From: an uncultured Oscillospiraceae bacterium
GTDB lineage: Bacteria > Bacillota > Clostridia > Oscillospirales > Oscillospiraceae
DNA: 60,500 nt
NCBI GenBank assembly: GCA_947630785.1
Contig: CANRIW010000009.1
Span: forward strand, 1 to 60,500
Direction of reading: 5' to 3'
Under the pieces are notes generated by a model that saw nothing but the letters and a program-made list of their open reading frames with translations, ran no database searches and was not told the origin of the DNA. This document shows, in pieces, positions 9,848 to 18,478 of the stretch. Positions within the stretch are counted from its first letter, which is position 1. Every line of letters begins with the position of its first letter. The position numbers and the translations under genes are program-made.

Positions 9848-11206
9848 TCAGTTTTTCAGGCTGTTCATGGGGGCCGGGATGCGGCCGCCCCGGGCGATGA
9901 ACGCCTCGGCGCTCTGGGGGTGGACGGGCATCACCGGGGCGGAGCCCAGCAGACCGCCGAACTCTACCGTATCTCCCACCCGGCAGCCGGGGGCGGGGAT
10001 GATGCGCACAGCGGTGGTCTTCTGGTTGATCATGCCGATGGCGGCCTCGTCAGCGATGATGGCGGCGATGGTGGCGGCGGGGGTGTCGCCGGGGACGGCG
10101 ATCATGTCCAGTCCCACCGAGCACACGCAGGTCATGGCCTCCAGCTTGTCCAGGGTCAGCACCCCGGACCGGGCGGCGGCGATCATGCCCTCGTCCTCGC
10201 TCACGGGGATGAAGGCCCCGGACAGGCCCCCCACGCTGGAGGAAGCCATCACGCCGCCCTTCTTCACCGCATCGTTGAGCAGGGCCAGGGCCGCCGTGGT
10301 GCCGTGGGTGCCGCAGGTCTCCAGGCCCATCTCCTCCAAAATGCGGGCCACGCTGTCCCCGACGGCCGGGGTGGGGGCCAGGGACAGGTCCACGATGCCG
10401 AAGGGCACCCCCAGCCGGGAACTGGCCTCCCGCGCCACCAGCTGGCCCATCCGGGTCACCTGGAAGGCGGTCTTTTTGATGGTCTCGGCCACCACGTCGA
10501 AGGGCTGGCCCTTCACCTTTTTCAGGGCGTGGTGGACCACGCCGGGGCCGGAGACCCCCACGTTGATGACCCGCTCGGCCTCCCCCACGCCGTGGAAGGC
10601 CCCCGCCATAAACGGGTTGTCCTCCACCGCGTTGCAGAACACCACCAGCTTGGCGCAGCCGAAGCCGCCCCGATCCGCGGTGCGCTCCGCGGCGGCCTTG
10701 ACCGTTTCCCCCATGAGGCCCACTGCGTCCATGTTGATGCCCGCCCGGGTGGAGCCCACGTTGACGGAGGCGCACACCACGTCGGTGACGGCCAGGGCCT
10801 CCGGGATGGAAGCGATGAGTTTTTTGTCCGCCGCCGTCATGCCCTTCTGCACCAGGGCGGAGAAGCCGCCGATGAAGTTGACCCCCACCGCCCTGGCGGC
10901 CTCGTCCATGGCTTTGGCGAAGAGGACGTAGTCCGGGCAGTCAGACGCACCGGCCACCAGGGCCATGGGCGTCACCGAGATGCGCTTGTTCACGATGGGG
11001 ATGCCGAACTCCGCCTCGATGTCCTCGCCGGTCCTGACCAGGTTCTGGGCGGAGGTGGTGATCTTGTCGTAGATTTTCCGGCAGGCGGCTTTGGGGTCGG
11101 GGTCGCAGCAGTCCAGGAGGGACACGCCCATGGTGATGGTGCGCACGTCCAGGTGCTCCTGGTCGATCATGTGGATGGTGCTGAGAATATCTTTGTTGTT
11201 CAGCAT
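9848..11206 (-). CDS. UPF0210 (PFL family) protein
   Basis: 452 residues beginning [27 protein letters not shown], the conserved start of the UPF0210/DUF711 family, with [15 protein letters not shown] and [12 protein letters not shown] also visible. The fold is related to pyruvate formate-lyase-like barrels, but no activity is established. It follows an ACT-domain gene by 11 bp; this ACT-UPF0210 pairing is conserved in Firmicutes and archaea and suggests ligand-controlled activity. The start is set by GGGGACAGACC-ATG and by homology; longer in-frame openings upstream run through the ACT gene and are spurious. Confidence 0.9.
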   Translation of the reverse strand: MLNNKDILSTIHMIDQEHLDVRTITMGVSLLDCCDPDPKAACRKIYDKITTSAQNLVRTGEDIEAEFGIPIVNKRISVTPMALVAGASDCPDYVLFAKAMDEAARAVGVNFIGGFSALVQKGMTAADKKLIASIPEALAVTDVVCASVNVGSTRAGINMDAVGLMGETVKAAAERTADRGGFGCAKLVVFCNAVEDNPFMAGAFHGVGEAERVINVGVSGPGVVHHALKKVKGQPFDVVAETIKKTAFQVTRMGQLVAREASSRLGVPFGIVDLSLAPTPAVGDSVARILEEMGLETCGTHGTTAALALLNDAVKKGGVMASSSVGGLSGAFIPVSEDEGMIAAARSGVLTLDKLEAMTCVCSVGLDMIAVPGDTPAATIAAIIADEAAIGMINQKTTAVRIIPAPGCRVGDTVEFGGLLGSAPVMPVHPQSAEAFIARGGRIPAPMNSLKN

Positions 11207-11217
11207 GGTCTGTCCCC

Positions 11218-11487
11218 TCAGATGCGGTGCATGGCGTCGAAGATGTCCTCCCGCTGGACGCGGATGTCCAGCCCCCGCTCCTGTCCGGCGGCGGCCAGTT
11301 CCTCCCGTAGCTGGGCGAAGGGCACGGTGGCGGCGGAGGTATCCACCAGCATGATCATGGTGAAATACTCCTGGAGCACGGTCTGGCTGATGTCCAGCAC
11401 GTTGACGTTCTTCTCGCTGAGCAGGGCGCACACGGCGGCGATGATGCCCACGGTGTCCTTCCCGATGACGGTGACGATGGCTCTCAT
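11218..11487 (-). CDS. UPF0237-type ACT-domain protein
   Basis: 89 residues, a single ACT domain ([37 protein letters not shown]), the stand-alone type formerly UPF0237. ACT domains bind amino acids or similar small ligands and usually dimerise; the ligand here is unknown. GAGGAAACC upstream fixes the ATG at 11487; the reading frame is open further upstream through a repeat element, which is not coding. Directly upstream of UPF0210 with an 11-bp gap, so one operon. Confidence 0.9.
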   Translation of the reverse strand: MRAIVTVIGKDTVGIIAAVCALLSEKNVNVLDISQTVLQEYFTMIMLVDTSAATVPFAQLREELAAAGQERGLDIRVQREDIFDAMHRI

Positions 11488-11506
11488 GTATGGTTTCCTC
11501 CTCATG

Positions 11507-11584
11507 GTAGGGGCGGCCCAATGTGGCCGCCCGCAATGTACGGATGTACCCGGCGGGTGGGCGGCCACGCGGGGCCGCCCCTAC
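11507..11584. repeat. intergenic inverted-repeat element (REP/MITE-like)
   Basis: About 78 bp framed by GTAGGGGCGGCCC on the left and its exact complement on the right, with an inner inverted repeat TGGCCGCCCGC / GGGCGGCCA. The whole unit folds into one long GC-rich cruciform between the HD-nucleotidase and ACT genes. It resembles the dispersed GC-rich palindromes common in gut Clostridia; only one copy was noticed in this window. Confidence 0.7.
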
Positions 11585-11586
11585 GA

Positions 11587-12162
11587 TCATCCCAGATCGT
11601 CCAGTGTGAGCTGGAAGGCCCCGGCCAGCTCGGCCAGGAACCAGTCCACCTCCTCCATGCCCATGGCGCGCAGGGCGGCCAGGGTCTCGTCAGCCGCCCG
11701 GTTGAACTCGGTGTTGCCGGCCTTCTGCTCCTCCAGGCATTTAAGCCAGGCGGCCAGCTTGTCCGCCGCTTTCACGTAGGGGCGGACGGATTCGTCGCTC
11801 TCCCGGATCAGCGGCTCGTAGACGGGGGCCAGCTCCGGGGGCACCATGGACAGCAGCTTGTCCTGGGCCACCGCCTCCACCGCCTTGTAGGCGTTTTTCA
11901 GCTCCGGGTTGTAGTACTTGATGGGGGTGGGCATGTCCCCGGTGATGATCTCCGGCGCGTCATGGAACAGGGCGGCCGCGGCGGCACGGTCCGGTTCCAC
12001 GTCCTTGTGATAAATCGCCCTGCCGATGGCGGCCAGGGCGTGGGCCAGCACCGCCACCTCGTAGGAGTGCTCCTCCACGTTCTCGGTGCGGGTGTTGCGC
12101 ATCAGCGCCCAGCGGGCGATATACCGGGTGCGGAATATGTAAGCGAAAAAGTTGTAAGCCAT
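11587..12162 (-). CDS. HD-domain 5'-deoxynucleotidase (YfbR family)
   Basis: 191 residues. Starts [42 protein letters not shown] with the HD-superfamily metal ligands H..HD (EEHSYE, LFHDAPE) and a distal D in [12 protein letters not shown], as in E. coli YfbR, which dephosphorylates deoxyribonucleoside 5'-monophosphates. The N-terminal [13 protein letters not shown] is characteristic of this subgroup. GGAGGACAGAGC precedes the ATG. First gene of a minus-strand group followed by the ACT and UPF0210 genes, separated from them by the inverted-repeat element. Confidence 0.88.
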   Translation of the reverse strand: MAYNFFAYIFRTRYIARWALMRNTRTENVEEHSYEVAVLAHALAAIGRAIYHKDVEPDRAAAAALFHDAPEIITGDMPTPIKYYNPELKNAYKAVEAVAQDKLLSMVPPELAPVYEPLIRESDESVRPYVKAADKLAAWLKCLEEQKAGNTEFNRAADETLAALRAMGMEEVDWFLAELAGAFQLTLDDLG

Positions 12163-12256
12163 GCTCTGTCCTCCGGCAATTCACTCTGTACTTTTGGAGC
12201 GGGAATTGCTATAATCATATAATACCGGACGAGAAAAAACAAGAGGGACAATTCTT

Positions 12257-13549
12257 ATGAAGGTCGCAATTTATACGCTGGGCTGCAAGGTGAACCAGTA
12301 CGAGACCCAGGCCATGGAGCGGGAGCTGCTCCGCCGGGGGCACGAGCTGGCGGACTTTGAGGGCCCCGCCGACGCCTACATCGTGAATACCTGCACCGTC
12401 ACCGCCGTCAGCGACAAGAAGTGCCGCAACCTCATCCGCCGCGCCCGGAAGATGGCCCCGGACGGGGTGGTGGCCGTGTGCGGCTGCTACGCCCAGACCG
12501 CCCCGGAGTCCGTGGCCGCCCTGGGGGTGGATCTGGTGGCGGGCTCCGCCGGACGGATGGACTTTCTGAACAGGCTGGAGGAACAGCTCCGCGCCCGCTC
12601 GGGGCAGGTGGTGGCGGTGGACGACGCCATGAAGCGCCGCGCCTTTGAGCGCCTCCCCGCCGGCGGCCTCGCCGAACGCACCCGCGCCATGCTCAAGGTG
12701 GAGGACGGCTGCGTCAACTTCTGCGCCTACTGCATCATCCCCTACGCCCGGGGGCCGGTGCGCTCCCTGCCCCTGAACGAGGCGGCGGAACAGGTCAAGG
12801 CGCTGGCAGAGCAGGGCTACCGGGAGGTGGTGCTCACCGGCATCGAGATCTCCTCCTGGGGGCACGATTTGAAAAACGGCCAGTCCCTCATCAATTTGAT
12901 GGAGGCGGTGTGCGCCGCCGGGCCGGATCTGCGGGTGCGGCTGGGCTCTCTGGAGCCCCGCACCATCACCGAGGACTTCTGCCGCCGGGCGGCGGCCCTG
13001 CCCAATTTGTGTCCCCACTTCCACCTGTCCCTCCAGTCCGGGTGCGACGCCACCCTGAAGCGCATGAATCGGAAATACGATACCGCCCGATATCTGGAAT
13101 CTGTGGAACTGCTCCGGGCACACTTTGAAAACCCCGGCCTCACCACCGACCTGATCACCGGTTTTCCCGGCGAGACGGAGGAGGAGTTTGCCCAAACGCT
13201 GGCGTTCATCCGGAAGTGCGCTTTCTCCGCCATGCATGTGTTCCCCTACTCCCGCCGGCCGGGGACCCCTGCGGCCTCCATGCCGGACCAGGTGCCGAAG
13301 GAGGTCCGGGAGGATCGCGCCCGCCGGGCCATCGCCGCGGCGGCGGAGATGGAGCGGGCTTGGCTGTCCGCCCAGGCGGGCTCCGTCCTGCCCGTGCTGT
13401 TCGAAGAGGAGAAGGGCGGCCTCTGGCGGGGCCACGCCCCCAACTACGCCGAGGTCCGCGCTCCCGGCGAGGACCTGCACAACCGGCTCCGGCAGGTGCT
13501 CATCGAGGGGGCGGAGGACGGGGCCCTCACCGGGCGAATCGTCCCATAG
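12257..13549 (+). CDS. mtaB: tRNA (N6-L-threonylcarbamoyladenosine(37)-C2)-methylthiotransferase MtaB
   Basis: 430 residues. An N-terminal UPF0004 domain binds the auxiliary cluster (YTLGCKVNQYETQ, YIVNTCTVT, VCGCYAQ), then a radical-SAM core with CVNFCAYCIIPYARG, the CxxxCxxC motif binding the 4Fe-4S cluster. NQYETQ and the length place it with MtaB (YqeV) rather than MiaB or RimO. It converts t6A37 to ms2t6A37 in tRNAs reading ANN codons. GGACAATTCTT-ATG provides a modest ribosome site. Monocistronic, divergent from the HD-nucleotidase gene. Confidence 0.93.
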   Translation: MKVAIYTLGCKVNQYETQAMERELLRRGHELADFEGPADAYIVNTCTVTAVSDKKCRNLIRRARKMAPDGVVAVCGCYAQTAPESVAALGVDLVAGSAGRMDFLNRLEEQLRARSGQVVAVDDAMKRRAFERLPAGGLAERTRAMLKVEDGCVNFCAYCIIPYARGPVRSLPLNEAAEQVKALAEQGYREVVLTGIEISSWGHDLKNGQSLINLMEAVCAAGPDLRVRLGSLEPRTITEDFCRRAAALPNLCPHFHLSLQSGCDATLKRMNRKYDTARYLESVELLRAHFENPGLTTDLITGFPGETEEEFAQTLAFIRKCAFSAMHVFPYSRRPGTPAASMPDQVPKEVREDRARRAIAAAAEMERAWLSAQAGSVLPVLFEEEKGGLWRGHAPNYAEVRAPGEDLHNRLRQVLIEGAEDGALTGRIVP

Positions 13550-13551
13550 GG

Positions 13552-13580
13552 TTGTCAAACGTCTCCATTTGTGTTAAACT
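13552..13580 (+). promoter_or_regulatory. promoter of the mscS operon
   Basis: TTGTCA, 17 bp, TAAACT immediately after the mtaB stop; a 35-bp leader leads to the mscS ATG. Confidence 0.65.
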
Positions 13581-13614
13581 GTTTCCCGACAACATAGAGA
13601 TAGGGGGGACCCCC

Positions 13615-14496
13615 ATGCCGATTTTACGCCTCACTGAGCCGGCGCCCACAGTAGACCCGGAGCAGATCATCGACCAGATCAAAAATATCACCGCCAGCAG
13701 CATCTTTGCCGCGGTGATCACCGCCGTGATCTCCATCCTGGTGATCAGGGTGCTGCTGTCCTTCCTGGACCGGGCCCTTTCCCGCAGCAAGCTGGACACC
13801 TCGCTCCGCAAGCTGATCCACACCCTGCTCCGGGCGGGCCTGATCTTCCTGGGCCTTATCCTGGTCCTTCGGGCCCTGGGCATCGACGTGACCTCCCTGG
13901 TGGCGGTGCTGTCCCTGGTCGGTCTGGCCTTCTCCCTGGCCATGCAGAACTTCCTGTCCAACGTGGCCGGCGGGATGCAGATCTTCGCCTCCCAGCCCTT
14001 CAAGATCGGGGACTGGGTGGAGGTGGGGGACATCGTGGGCTGCGTGACCCAGATCGACCTGTTTTACACCAAGATCAACACCATCGACAACCGGGTGATG
14101 AATCTGCCCAACAGCGTCCTGGTCACCCAGACCATCTGCAACCGGAACACCGAGCCCTTCCGCCAGCTGGAATTCAGGCCCACCACCTCCTACGACACCC
14201 CTGTCCAGCTGGTGCTGGACACCCTGCGGGCCATCGCCTGCGGCGACCCCCGGGTGCTCACTGACCGGGGCATTTTTGTCCATGTGTCCAAGTACGGGGA
14301 CAGTGCCATTGAGTACATCCTGCGGATGTGGTGCAAAAACGAGGACTACTGGGACATCTACTTCGACGTGATGGACGCCCTCAAGCCCACCTTCGACGCG
14401 GCGGGCATCGAGATCACCTATCCCCACCTCAACGTCCACATCGCCGACAACGCCGCCCCCAACCTGGCCGTGCCCGGCGCCAGAGAGGAGCCCTGA
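13615..14496 (+). CDS. small-conductance mechanosensitive channel, MscS family
   Basis: 293 residues. Membrane helices at about 35-60 and 70-95, then the pore helix TM3 (LVAVLSLVGLAFSLAMQNFLSNVAGGMQIF) followed by the beta domain FKIGDWVEVGDIVGCVTQIDLFYTKINTIDNRVMNLPNSVL and the C-terminal alpha/beta vestibule. It opens under membrane tension to release solutes during osmotic downshock. The ATG at 13615 follows TAGGGGGGACC. The gene has its own promoter and is 29 bp from the next gene. Confidence 0.94.
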   Translation: MPILRLTEPAPTVDPEQIIDQIKNITASSIFAAVITAVISILVIRVLLSFLDRALSRSKLDTSLRKLIHTLLRAGLIFLGLILVLRALGIDVTSLVAVLSLVGLAFSLAMQNFLSNVAGGMQIFASQPFKIGDWVEVGDIVGCVTQIDLFYTKINTIDNRVMNLPNSVLVTQTICNRNTEPFRQLEFRPTTSYDTPVQLVLDTLRAIACGDPRVLTDRGIFVHVSKYGDSAIEYILRMWCKNEDYWDIYFDVMDALKPTFDAAGIEITYPHLNVHIADNAAPNLAVPGAREEP

Positions 14497-14525
14497 TCCA
14501 GACTGTTACCTGAGGAGGAATCACT

Positions 14526-15074
14526 ATGTATGAGAAATACCCCAGCGCTGCCAGCGGCCTGAAATGGATGTTCATCGCCGAGATCCTGAGCCTGATCTCC
14601 ATCCCGCTGGTGTTCATTGCTATCGGCGGCCTCACCGCCCTGGCCGCCACCGTGCTGTCCCTGGTGGGCCTGTACACCGCCACCCGGGACGATCCGGGCT
14701 ACTTCCCCGCCCTTTACGCCTCCGTGGCCGACCTGGTCCTCGGCGTCATCGGCAACGCCCTTGGTGAGGGCATTCTGAACACCGTGTTGTCCATCGTCTC
14801 CACGGTGCTGGGCCTGTTCATCGTGTACCAGGTGATTACCACCACCCTCAACCTCCTGGACGGCCGGAACGGGACCCTGGCCCTGCGCGGGGGCTATGTC
14901 ATCAAGATCTACGTGGTCTGCACCTTGGTGGCCGCGGTCTGCATGGTGCTGTCCATCATCCCCATCGTGGACCTCCTGGCCGCCGTGGTCAGCATCGTGG
15001 CCGTCATCGCCATGGTGGTGGGGTACGTGTTCTACCTCATGTTCCTGTACGGGGCCTCCAAGGCCCTGGTGTAA
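14526..15074 (+). CDS. multi-spanning membrane protein of unknown function (copy 1 of a tandem pair)
   Basis: 182 residues with about five hydrophobic helices and no recognised domain. The N-terminus YEKYPSAASGLKWMFIAEILSLIS closely parallels that of the next protein (SVANGLRFIFVANILLLAG), so the two are probably diverged tandem duplicates. The reading frame has a clean ribosome site (GAGGAGGAATCACT). It follows mscS by 29 bp and likely shares its transcript. I do not recognise a family beyond a general resemblance to uncharacterised Firmicutes membrane proteins. Confidence 0.8.
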   Translation: MYEKYPSAASGLKWMFIAEILSLISIPLVFIAIGGLTALAATVLSLVGLYTATRDDPGYFPALYASVADLVLGVIGNALGEGILNTVLSIVSTVLGLFIVYQVITTTLNLLDGRNGTLALRGGYVIKIYVVCTLVAAVCMVLSIIPIVDLLAAVVSIVAVIAMVVGYVFYLMFLYGASKALV

Positions 15075-15080
15075 GCGGCG

Positions 15081-15632
15081 ATGGGCGCCTATCACTCCGT
15101 AGCGAACGGTCTGCGGTTCATTTTCGTCGCCAACATCCTGCTGCTGGCGGGGCGGGTCCTGACCTCTCCGTTTTTCGCCTCCATCCTGCTGCTGGCGGGA
15201 ATAGCGCTGGAACTGGTGGGGCTGGTCATGGTCAACGGGGCGGCCCGCATGTACCGCGCCGCCCTGATCGTGGCCGCCGTCTCGGCGGCGCTGAGCCTGC
15301 TGGCGGCCCTGCTGGCCGGGGGGGATGTCCTGCTCGCCGCCGACGCAGTCTGTCAGGGGCTGGACGCGGTGAAGGTGTGGCTGGTGTGCTCCGCCACCGC
15401 CGGCCTGCTGCTGGCGGGCGGGAGCGAGGCCCTGGTCCGGCGCGCGCGCCCCACCTGGATCGTCTTTGCCGTGTGTACGGCGGCGGCCATCCTGCTGGGG
15501 GTGCTCGGCCCCCTGCTGCCCGGCCTCGCGGCTGTATATGTGATCTTCTCTCTGCTGTATCTGGCCGCCCTTGTTCTGGGCCGGGCCATGTATATCCTTT
15601 TCCTGGCCGGCGCCGCGGGCGCTTTGAAATGA
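15081..15632 (+). CDS. multi-spanning membrane protein of unknown function (copy 2 of a tandem pair)
   Basis: 183 residues, about five to six hydrophobic helices, six bp after the previous gene. The N-terminal pattern (S-A/V-A-S/N-G-L-K/R) and helix spacing match its neighbour, supporting duplication. The ribosome site is poor (GTAAGCGGCG), so translation may depend on coupling to the upstream gene. Function unknown. Confidence 0.78.
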   Translation: MGAYHSVANGLRFIFVANILLLAGRVLTSPFFASILLLAGIALELVGLVMVNGAARMYRAALIVAAVSAALSLLAALLAGGDVLLAADAVCQGLDAVKVWLVCSATAGLLLAGGSEALVRRARPTWIVFAVCTAAAILLGVLGPLLPGLAAVYVIFSLLYLAALVLGRAMYILFLAGAAGALK

Positions 15633-15649
15633 TCTCATAACGCGCGGGG

Positions 15650-15673
15650 GCCGTCCACCGCAGGGTGGACGGC
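15650..15673 (+). terminator. possible terminator after the membrane-protein pair
   Basis: GCCGTCCACC / GGTGGACGGC stem of 10 bp with a 4-nt loop, followed by TCTCTCAT. The T tract is weak. Confidence 0.55.
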
Positions 15674-15691
15674 TCTCTCATATCGTCATCG

Positions 15692-16192
15692 TCATACCAT
15701 CAGCGCGCCGGCGGGGGCTCCTCCCTCCGGCCTGCTGAGCCCGTGGAGGAAGTTGCCGTCGGCCGCCTGCACCTGCCCGCCGATGATGCGGCCCTTGTAG
15801 ATCAGCAGGGCCGCCTGGACGCCTGCCTCCCCGGTGGGATAGTTGGTGATCTCATAGGTGTAGCGCTTCACCCGCTCCCCGCAGTACCGGGTCAGGTCGA
15901 AGCCCTGCCCCTTCTGGAGAGCCAGGTACCCGGCGTAGCTGTCGTCAAAGGTCTCCGGGATGAGCAGTTCCTCGGTGGCGATGGGCTGCTCCGACACCTG
16001 CCAGCCCAGCCCCTCCAGATACTCCACCCGCTTGTCGTTGCCCCGGATCCCCTTTACCTCCGCCGAGGCGGCCGCGGCCTGGCCTGACAGGTGCATGGCC
16101 GTTCCCGCGATGGCCGCCATCAGGCAGAACAGGGCCGCCGCCGTCCCCGCGATGAGCCGTCTCTTTGGTATCCGCGCCGTGATGATGAGCAT
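15692..16192 (-). CDS. DUF4830-like exported or membrane-anchored protein
   Basis: 166 residues. One N-terminal hydrophobic helix (about 13-35, RRLIAGTAAALFCLMAAIAGT) suggests a membrane anchor or signal. The C-terminal part has FDDSYAGYLALQKGQGFDLTRYCGERVKRYTYEITNYP, the conserved block of DUF4830 as I recall it. Function unknown. ATG at 16192 is preferred to a GTG three codons earlier because GGAG lies eight bases before it. Convergent with the membrane-protein pair. Confidence 0.75.
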   Translation of the reverse strand: MLIITARIPKRRLIAGTAAALFCLMAAIAGTAMHLSGQAAAASAEVKGIRGNDKRVEYLEGLGWQVSEQPIATEELLIPETFDDSYAGYLALQKGQGFDLTRYCGERVKRYTYEITNYPTGEAGVQAALLIYKGRIIGGQVQAADGNFLHGLSRPEGGAPAGALMV

Positions 16193-16283
16193 TGTTACCA
16201 CTCCGATCCAGTCTGAGATTCCCCACGGAAACTCTATGTCCCTTTTCCGGAAAGTATGTTAAATGTTAGCGGGAGGTGAGCGC

Positions 16284-16985
16284 ATGGAGCGCCTGGACAA
16301 GCGGCTGACCGGCACAGGCAAATGGAGCCGGACGGAGGCCAAAGCCCTCATCAGGGCCGGCCGGGTGGCAGTGGACGGAACGGTCTGCCGCGCGCCGGAG
16401 CAAAAAACAGATGAGAACGCCTCCGTCACTGTGGACGGCGCCCCCGTGGAGTCCGGGCCGGTATACCTGATGCTCCATAAGCCCGCCGGGGTGGTGTCCT
16501 CCACCGACGATCCCAGAGAGACCACCGTGCTCTCCCTGCTGCCGGAGGAGTACCGGCGGCGGGGCCTCTTCCCTGTGGGGCGGCTGGACAAGGACGCGGA
16601 GGGCCTGCTGCTGCTCACCGACGACGGGCCTCTGGCCCACCGGCTGCTCTCCCCAAAATACCATGTGGACAAGGTCTACTATGTGGAGGTGGACGGCGCG
16701 CTGGACGAGAGCGATGTGTCCGCCCTGGCGGAGGGGGTGGTCCTGGGGGGCGGGACCCGGTGCCTCCCCGCCCGGCTGGAGGTGCTGGAGGGGGGACGGA
16801 GCGCCCGCGTCACCATACAGGAGGGAAAGTACCATCAGGTGAAGCGGATGCTGGCCAGCCGGGGCAAGCCGGTGACCTATCTGAAGCGGACCGCCTTTGG
16901 ACCCCTTGTTCTGGATCCAACTCTTCCAAAAGGTGGTTGGAGAGCACTAAATTTACCAGAAATCCAGGCCCTTTTCCGTCATTGA
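16284..16985 (+). CDS. rsuA: pseudouridine synthase, RsuA type
   Basis: 233 residues. An N-terminal S4 RNA-binding domain (MERLDKRLTGTGKWSRTEAKALIRAGRVAVDG) precedes the RsuA catalytic domain, with catalytic Asp in PVGRLDKDAEGLLLLTDDG and the KYHQVKRMLASRG motif. Family members make pseudouridine at 16S rRNA position 516 (RsuA) or related sites in 23S rRNA; the exact site cannot be decided from sequence alone. ATG at 16284 is preceded by GGGAGGTGAG; an ATG seven codons earlier would place this ribosome site inside the gene. Confidence 0.9.
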   Translation: MERLDKRLTGTGKWSRTEAKALIRAGRVAVDGTVCRAPEQKTDENASVTVDGAPVESGPVYLMLHKPAGVVSSTDDPRETTVLSLLPEEYRRRGLFPVGRLDKDAEGLLLLTDDGPLAHRLLSPKYHVDKVYYVEVDGALDESDVSALAEGVVLGGGTRCLPARLEVLEGGRSARVTIQEGKYHQVKRMLASRGKPVTYLKRTAFGPLVLDPTLPKGGWRALNLPEIQALFRH

Positions 16986-17029
16986 GACGAATTTTTTGAA
17001 AAAATCCACAAAAAGCTCTCAAAAAACTG

Positions 17030-17058
17030 TTGAAATCAGCAAAGAAACCCGGTATAAT
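17030..17058 (+). promoter_or_regulatory. promoter of the CdaR/PucR-type regulator gene
   Basis: TTGAAA, 17 bp, TATAAT, with the coding start about 78 bp downstream of the -10. Confidence 0.72.
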
Positions 17059-17135
17059 GGGCGTGCTGACTGACTTATATCATCTCAGAGCGTGCGGCAT
17101 CGGGCCCCACAGCCGCAGAGAAAGGAGAAAACACC

Positions 17136-18227
17136 ATGTCCAGCCGGATCTTTCAAAGTATCGTCCTCCAGATGAAGGACTGCTCCGACCGCGCCGTCGG
17201 CGTCGTAGACGGGCAGGGCACCGTCGTGGCCTGCAACGAGCTGTCTTCCATCGGTGAAAAGTGGAGCCATGTACCCTCTCTGCTGGCCTCCGATCCAGAC
17301 GCCCTGCTGGTGAGCAGCGGCTACACCTTCAAGGCCCTGCCCGGCTGGAACGGGCAGTTCGACTACGCCGCCTTTGCCCGGGGGGAAGACGAGCAGGCCG
17401 CCCTCATGTGCTCCATGGCGGTGATCGCCCTGAACGGCGCCAAGACCTATTACGAGGAGAAACACGACAAGGCCACCTTCGTGAAGAACATCCTGTGCGA
17501 CAACATCCTGCTGGGCGACATCTACATCCGGGCCAAGGAGCTCCACTTTGTGTCCGAGGCCCCCAGGGCCGTTATCCTGGTCCGCCAGCTGGGCACCCCC
17601 GACGTGGCCGCCGTGGACGTGATCTCCTCGCTGTACCCAGACCGGCAGACCGACTTCGTCCTTTCCATCAGCGAGACCGACGTGGCCCTGGTCAAGCAGC
17701 TGGGGGACAATGCCGATATCCGGGAGGTCCAGAAGATCGCCCAGAACGTGCAGGACGCCCTCAGCCGGGAGCTGGGGCTCAAGACCGTGGTGGGCGTGGG
17801 CACCATCGTGGGCCACATCCGGGACCTGGCCCGGGCCTACAAGGAGGCCCAGGTGGCCATCGACGTGGGCAAGGTGTTCGAGACCGAGCGCTCCATCATC
17901 AGCTATGAGAATCTGGGCATCGGCCGTCTGATCTATCAGCTGCCTACCACCCTGTGCGAGATGTTCCTGCGGGAGGTCTTCAAGAAGAACCCCATCGACG
18001 CGCTGGATCAGGAGACCCTGTTCACCATCAACAAGTTCTTTGAGAACAATCTGAACGTGTCCGAGACCGCCCGGAAGCTGTTCGTCCACCGGAACACCCT
18101 GGTCTACCGGCTGGAAAAGATCAAGAAGCTCACCGGCCTGGACCTGCGGGAGTTCGACGACGCCATCACCTTCAAGGTGGCCCTGATGGTCAAAAAGTAC
18201 CTGGTGTCCCGCGGCATCGAGTCCTGA
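17136..18227 (+). CDS. PucR/CdaR-family transcriptional regulator
   Basis: 363 residues. The C-terminus has the PucR-type helix-turn-helix: FFENNLNVSETARKLFVHRNTLVYRLEKIKKLTGLDLREFDDAITFKVAL, as in CdaR. The central GGDEF-like domain seen in CdaR (VGVGTIVGHIRDLARAYKEAQVAI) is present, while the N-terminal sensory part (about 1-110) has no recognised domain. These proteins usually activate catabolic genes in response to metabolites such as sugar acids. No catabolic operon adjoins it, so its targets are unknown. GAAAGGAGAAAACACC fixes the start. Own promoter and terminator. Confidence 0.88.
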   Translation: MSSRIFQSIVLQMKDCSDRAVGVVDGQGTVVACNELSSIGEKWSHVPSLLASDPDALLVSSGYTFKALPGWNGQFDYAAFARGEDEQAALMCSMAVIALNGAKTYYEEKHDKATFVKNILCDNILLGDIYIRAKELHFVSEAPRAVILVRQLGTPDVAAVDVISSLYPDRQTDFVLSISETDVALVKQLGDNADIREVQKIAQNVQDALSRELGLKTVVGVGTIVGHIRDLARAYKEAQVAIDVGKVFETERSIISYENLGIGRLIYQLPTTLCEMFLREVFKKNPIDALDQETLFTINKFFENNLNVSETARKLFVHRNTLVYRLEKIKKLTGLDLREFDDAITFKVALMVKKYLVSRGIES

Positions 18228-18246
18228 GGCCCAGACCTGACATTTC

Positions 18247-18281
18247 CCGGCTGCGGAGGCACCCCTCCGCGGCCGGTTTTT
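18247..18281 (+). terminator. terminator of the CdaR/PucR-type gene
   Basis: CCGGCTGCGGAGG / CCTCCGCGGCCGG stem (one T-G pair), 4-nt loop, then TTTTT. Confidence 0.88.
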
Positions 18282-18383
18282 CTTCGGACGGCCCGGCGGC
18301 GGTTCCCGGCCTCTTTGTTACCATTTTCGCCGAAAGTTTACATAAAGTTTATTTTTCCCTTGGGCGAACGGCGGCATCTCCTG

Positions 18384-18412
18384 TTGACAGAAGGGGAAAC
18401 AGCGGATATAAT
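18384..18412 (+). promoter_or_regulatory. consensus promoter of ftsEX-hydrolase operon
   Basis: Perfect sigma-A promoter: TTGACA, 17 bp, TATAAT. Transcription should begin near 18419. Confidence 0.85.
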
Positions 18413-18429
18413 GTATTCGTAGCCAGTTG

Positions 18430-18458
18430 GTTACAAATTGGTTACAAAAAGTTACAAA
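18430..18458 (-). promoter_or_regulatory. triple GTTACAAA repeat, WalR-box-like
   Basis: GTTACAAA occurs at 18430, 18441 and 18451, i.e. 11 and 10 bp apart, one helical turn each. On the minus strand this reads TGTAAC-N5-TGTAAC (plus a third TGTAAC after N4), which fits the WalR/YycF consensus TGTWAH-N5-TGTWAH. It lies just downstream of the predicted transcription start, a place more typical of repression. Confidence 0.55.
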
Positions 18459-18478
18459 TTTTATTGGGAGGATCCGGT

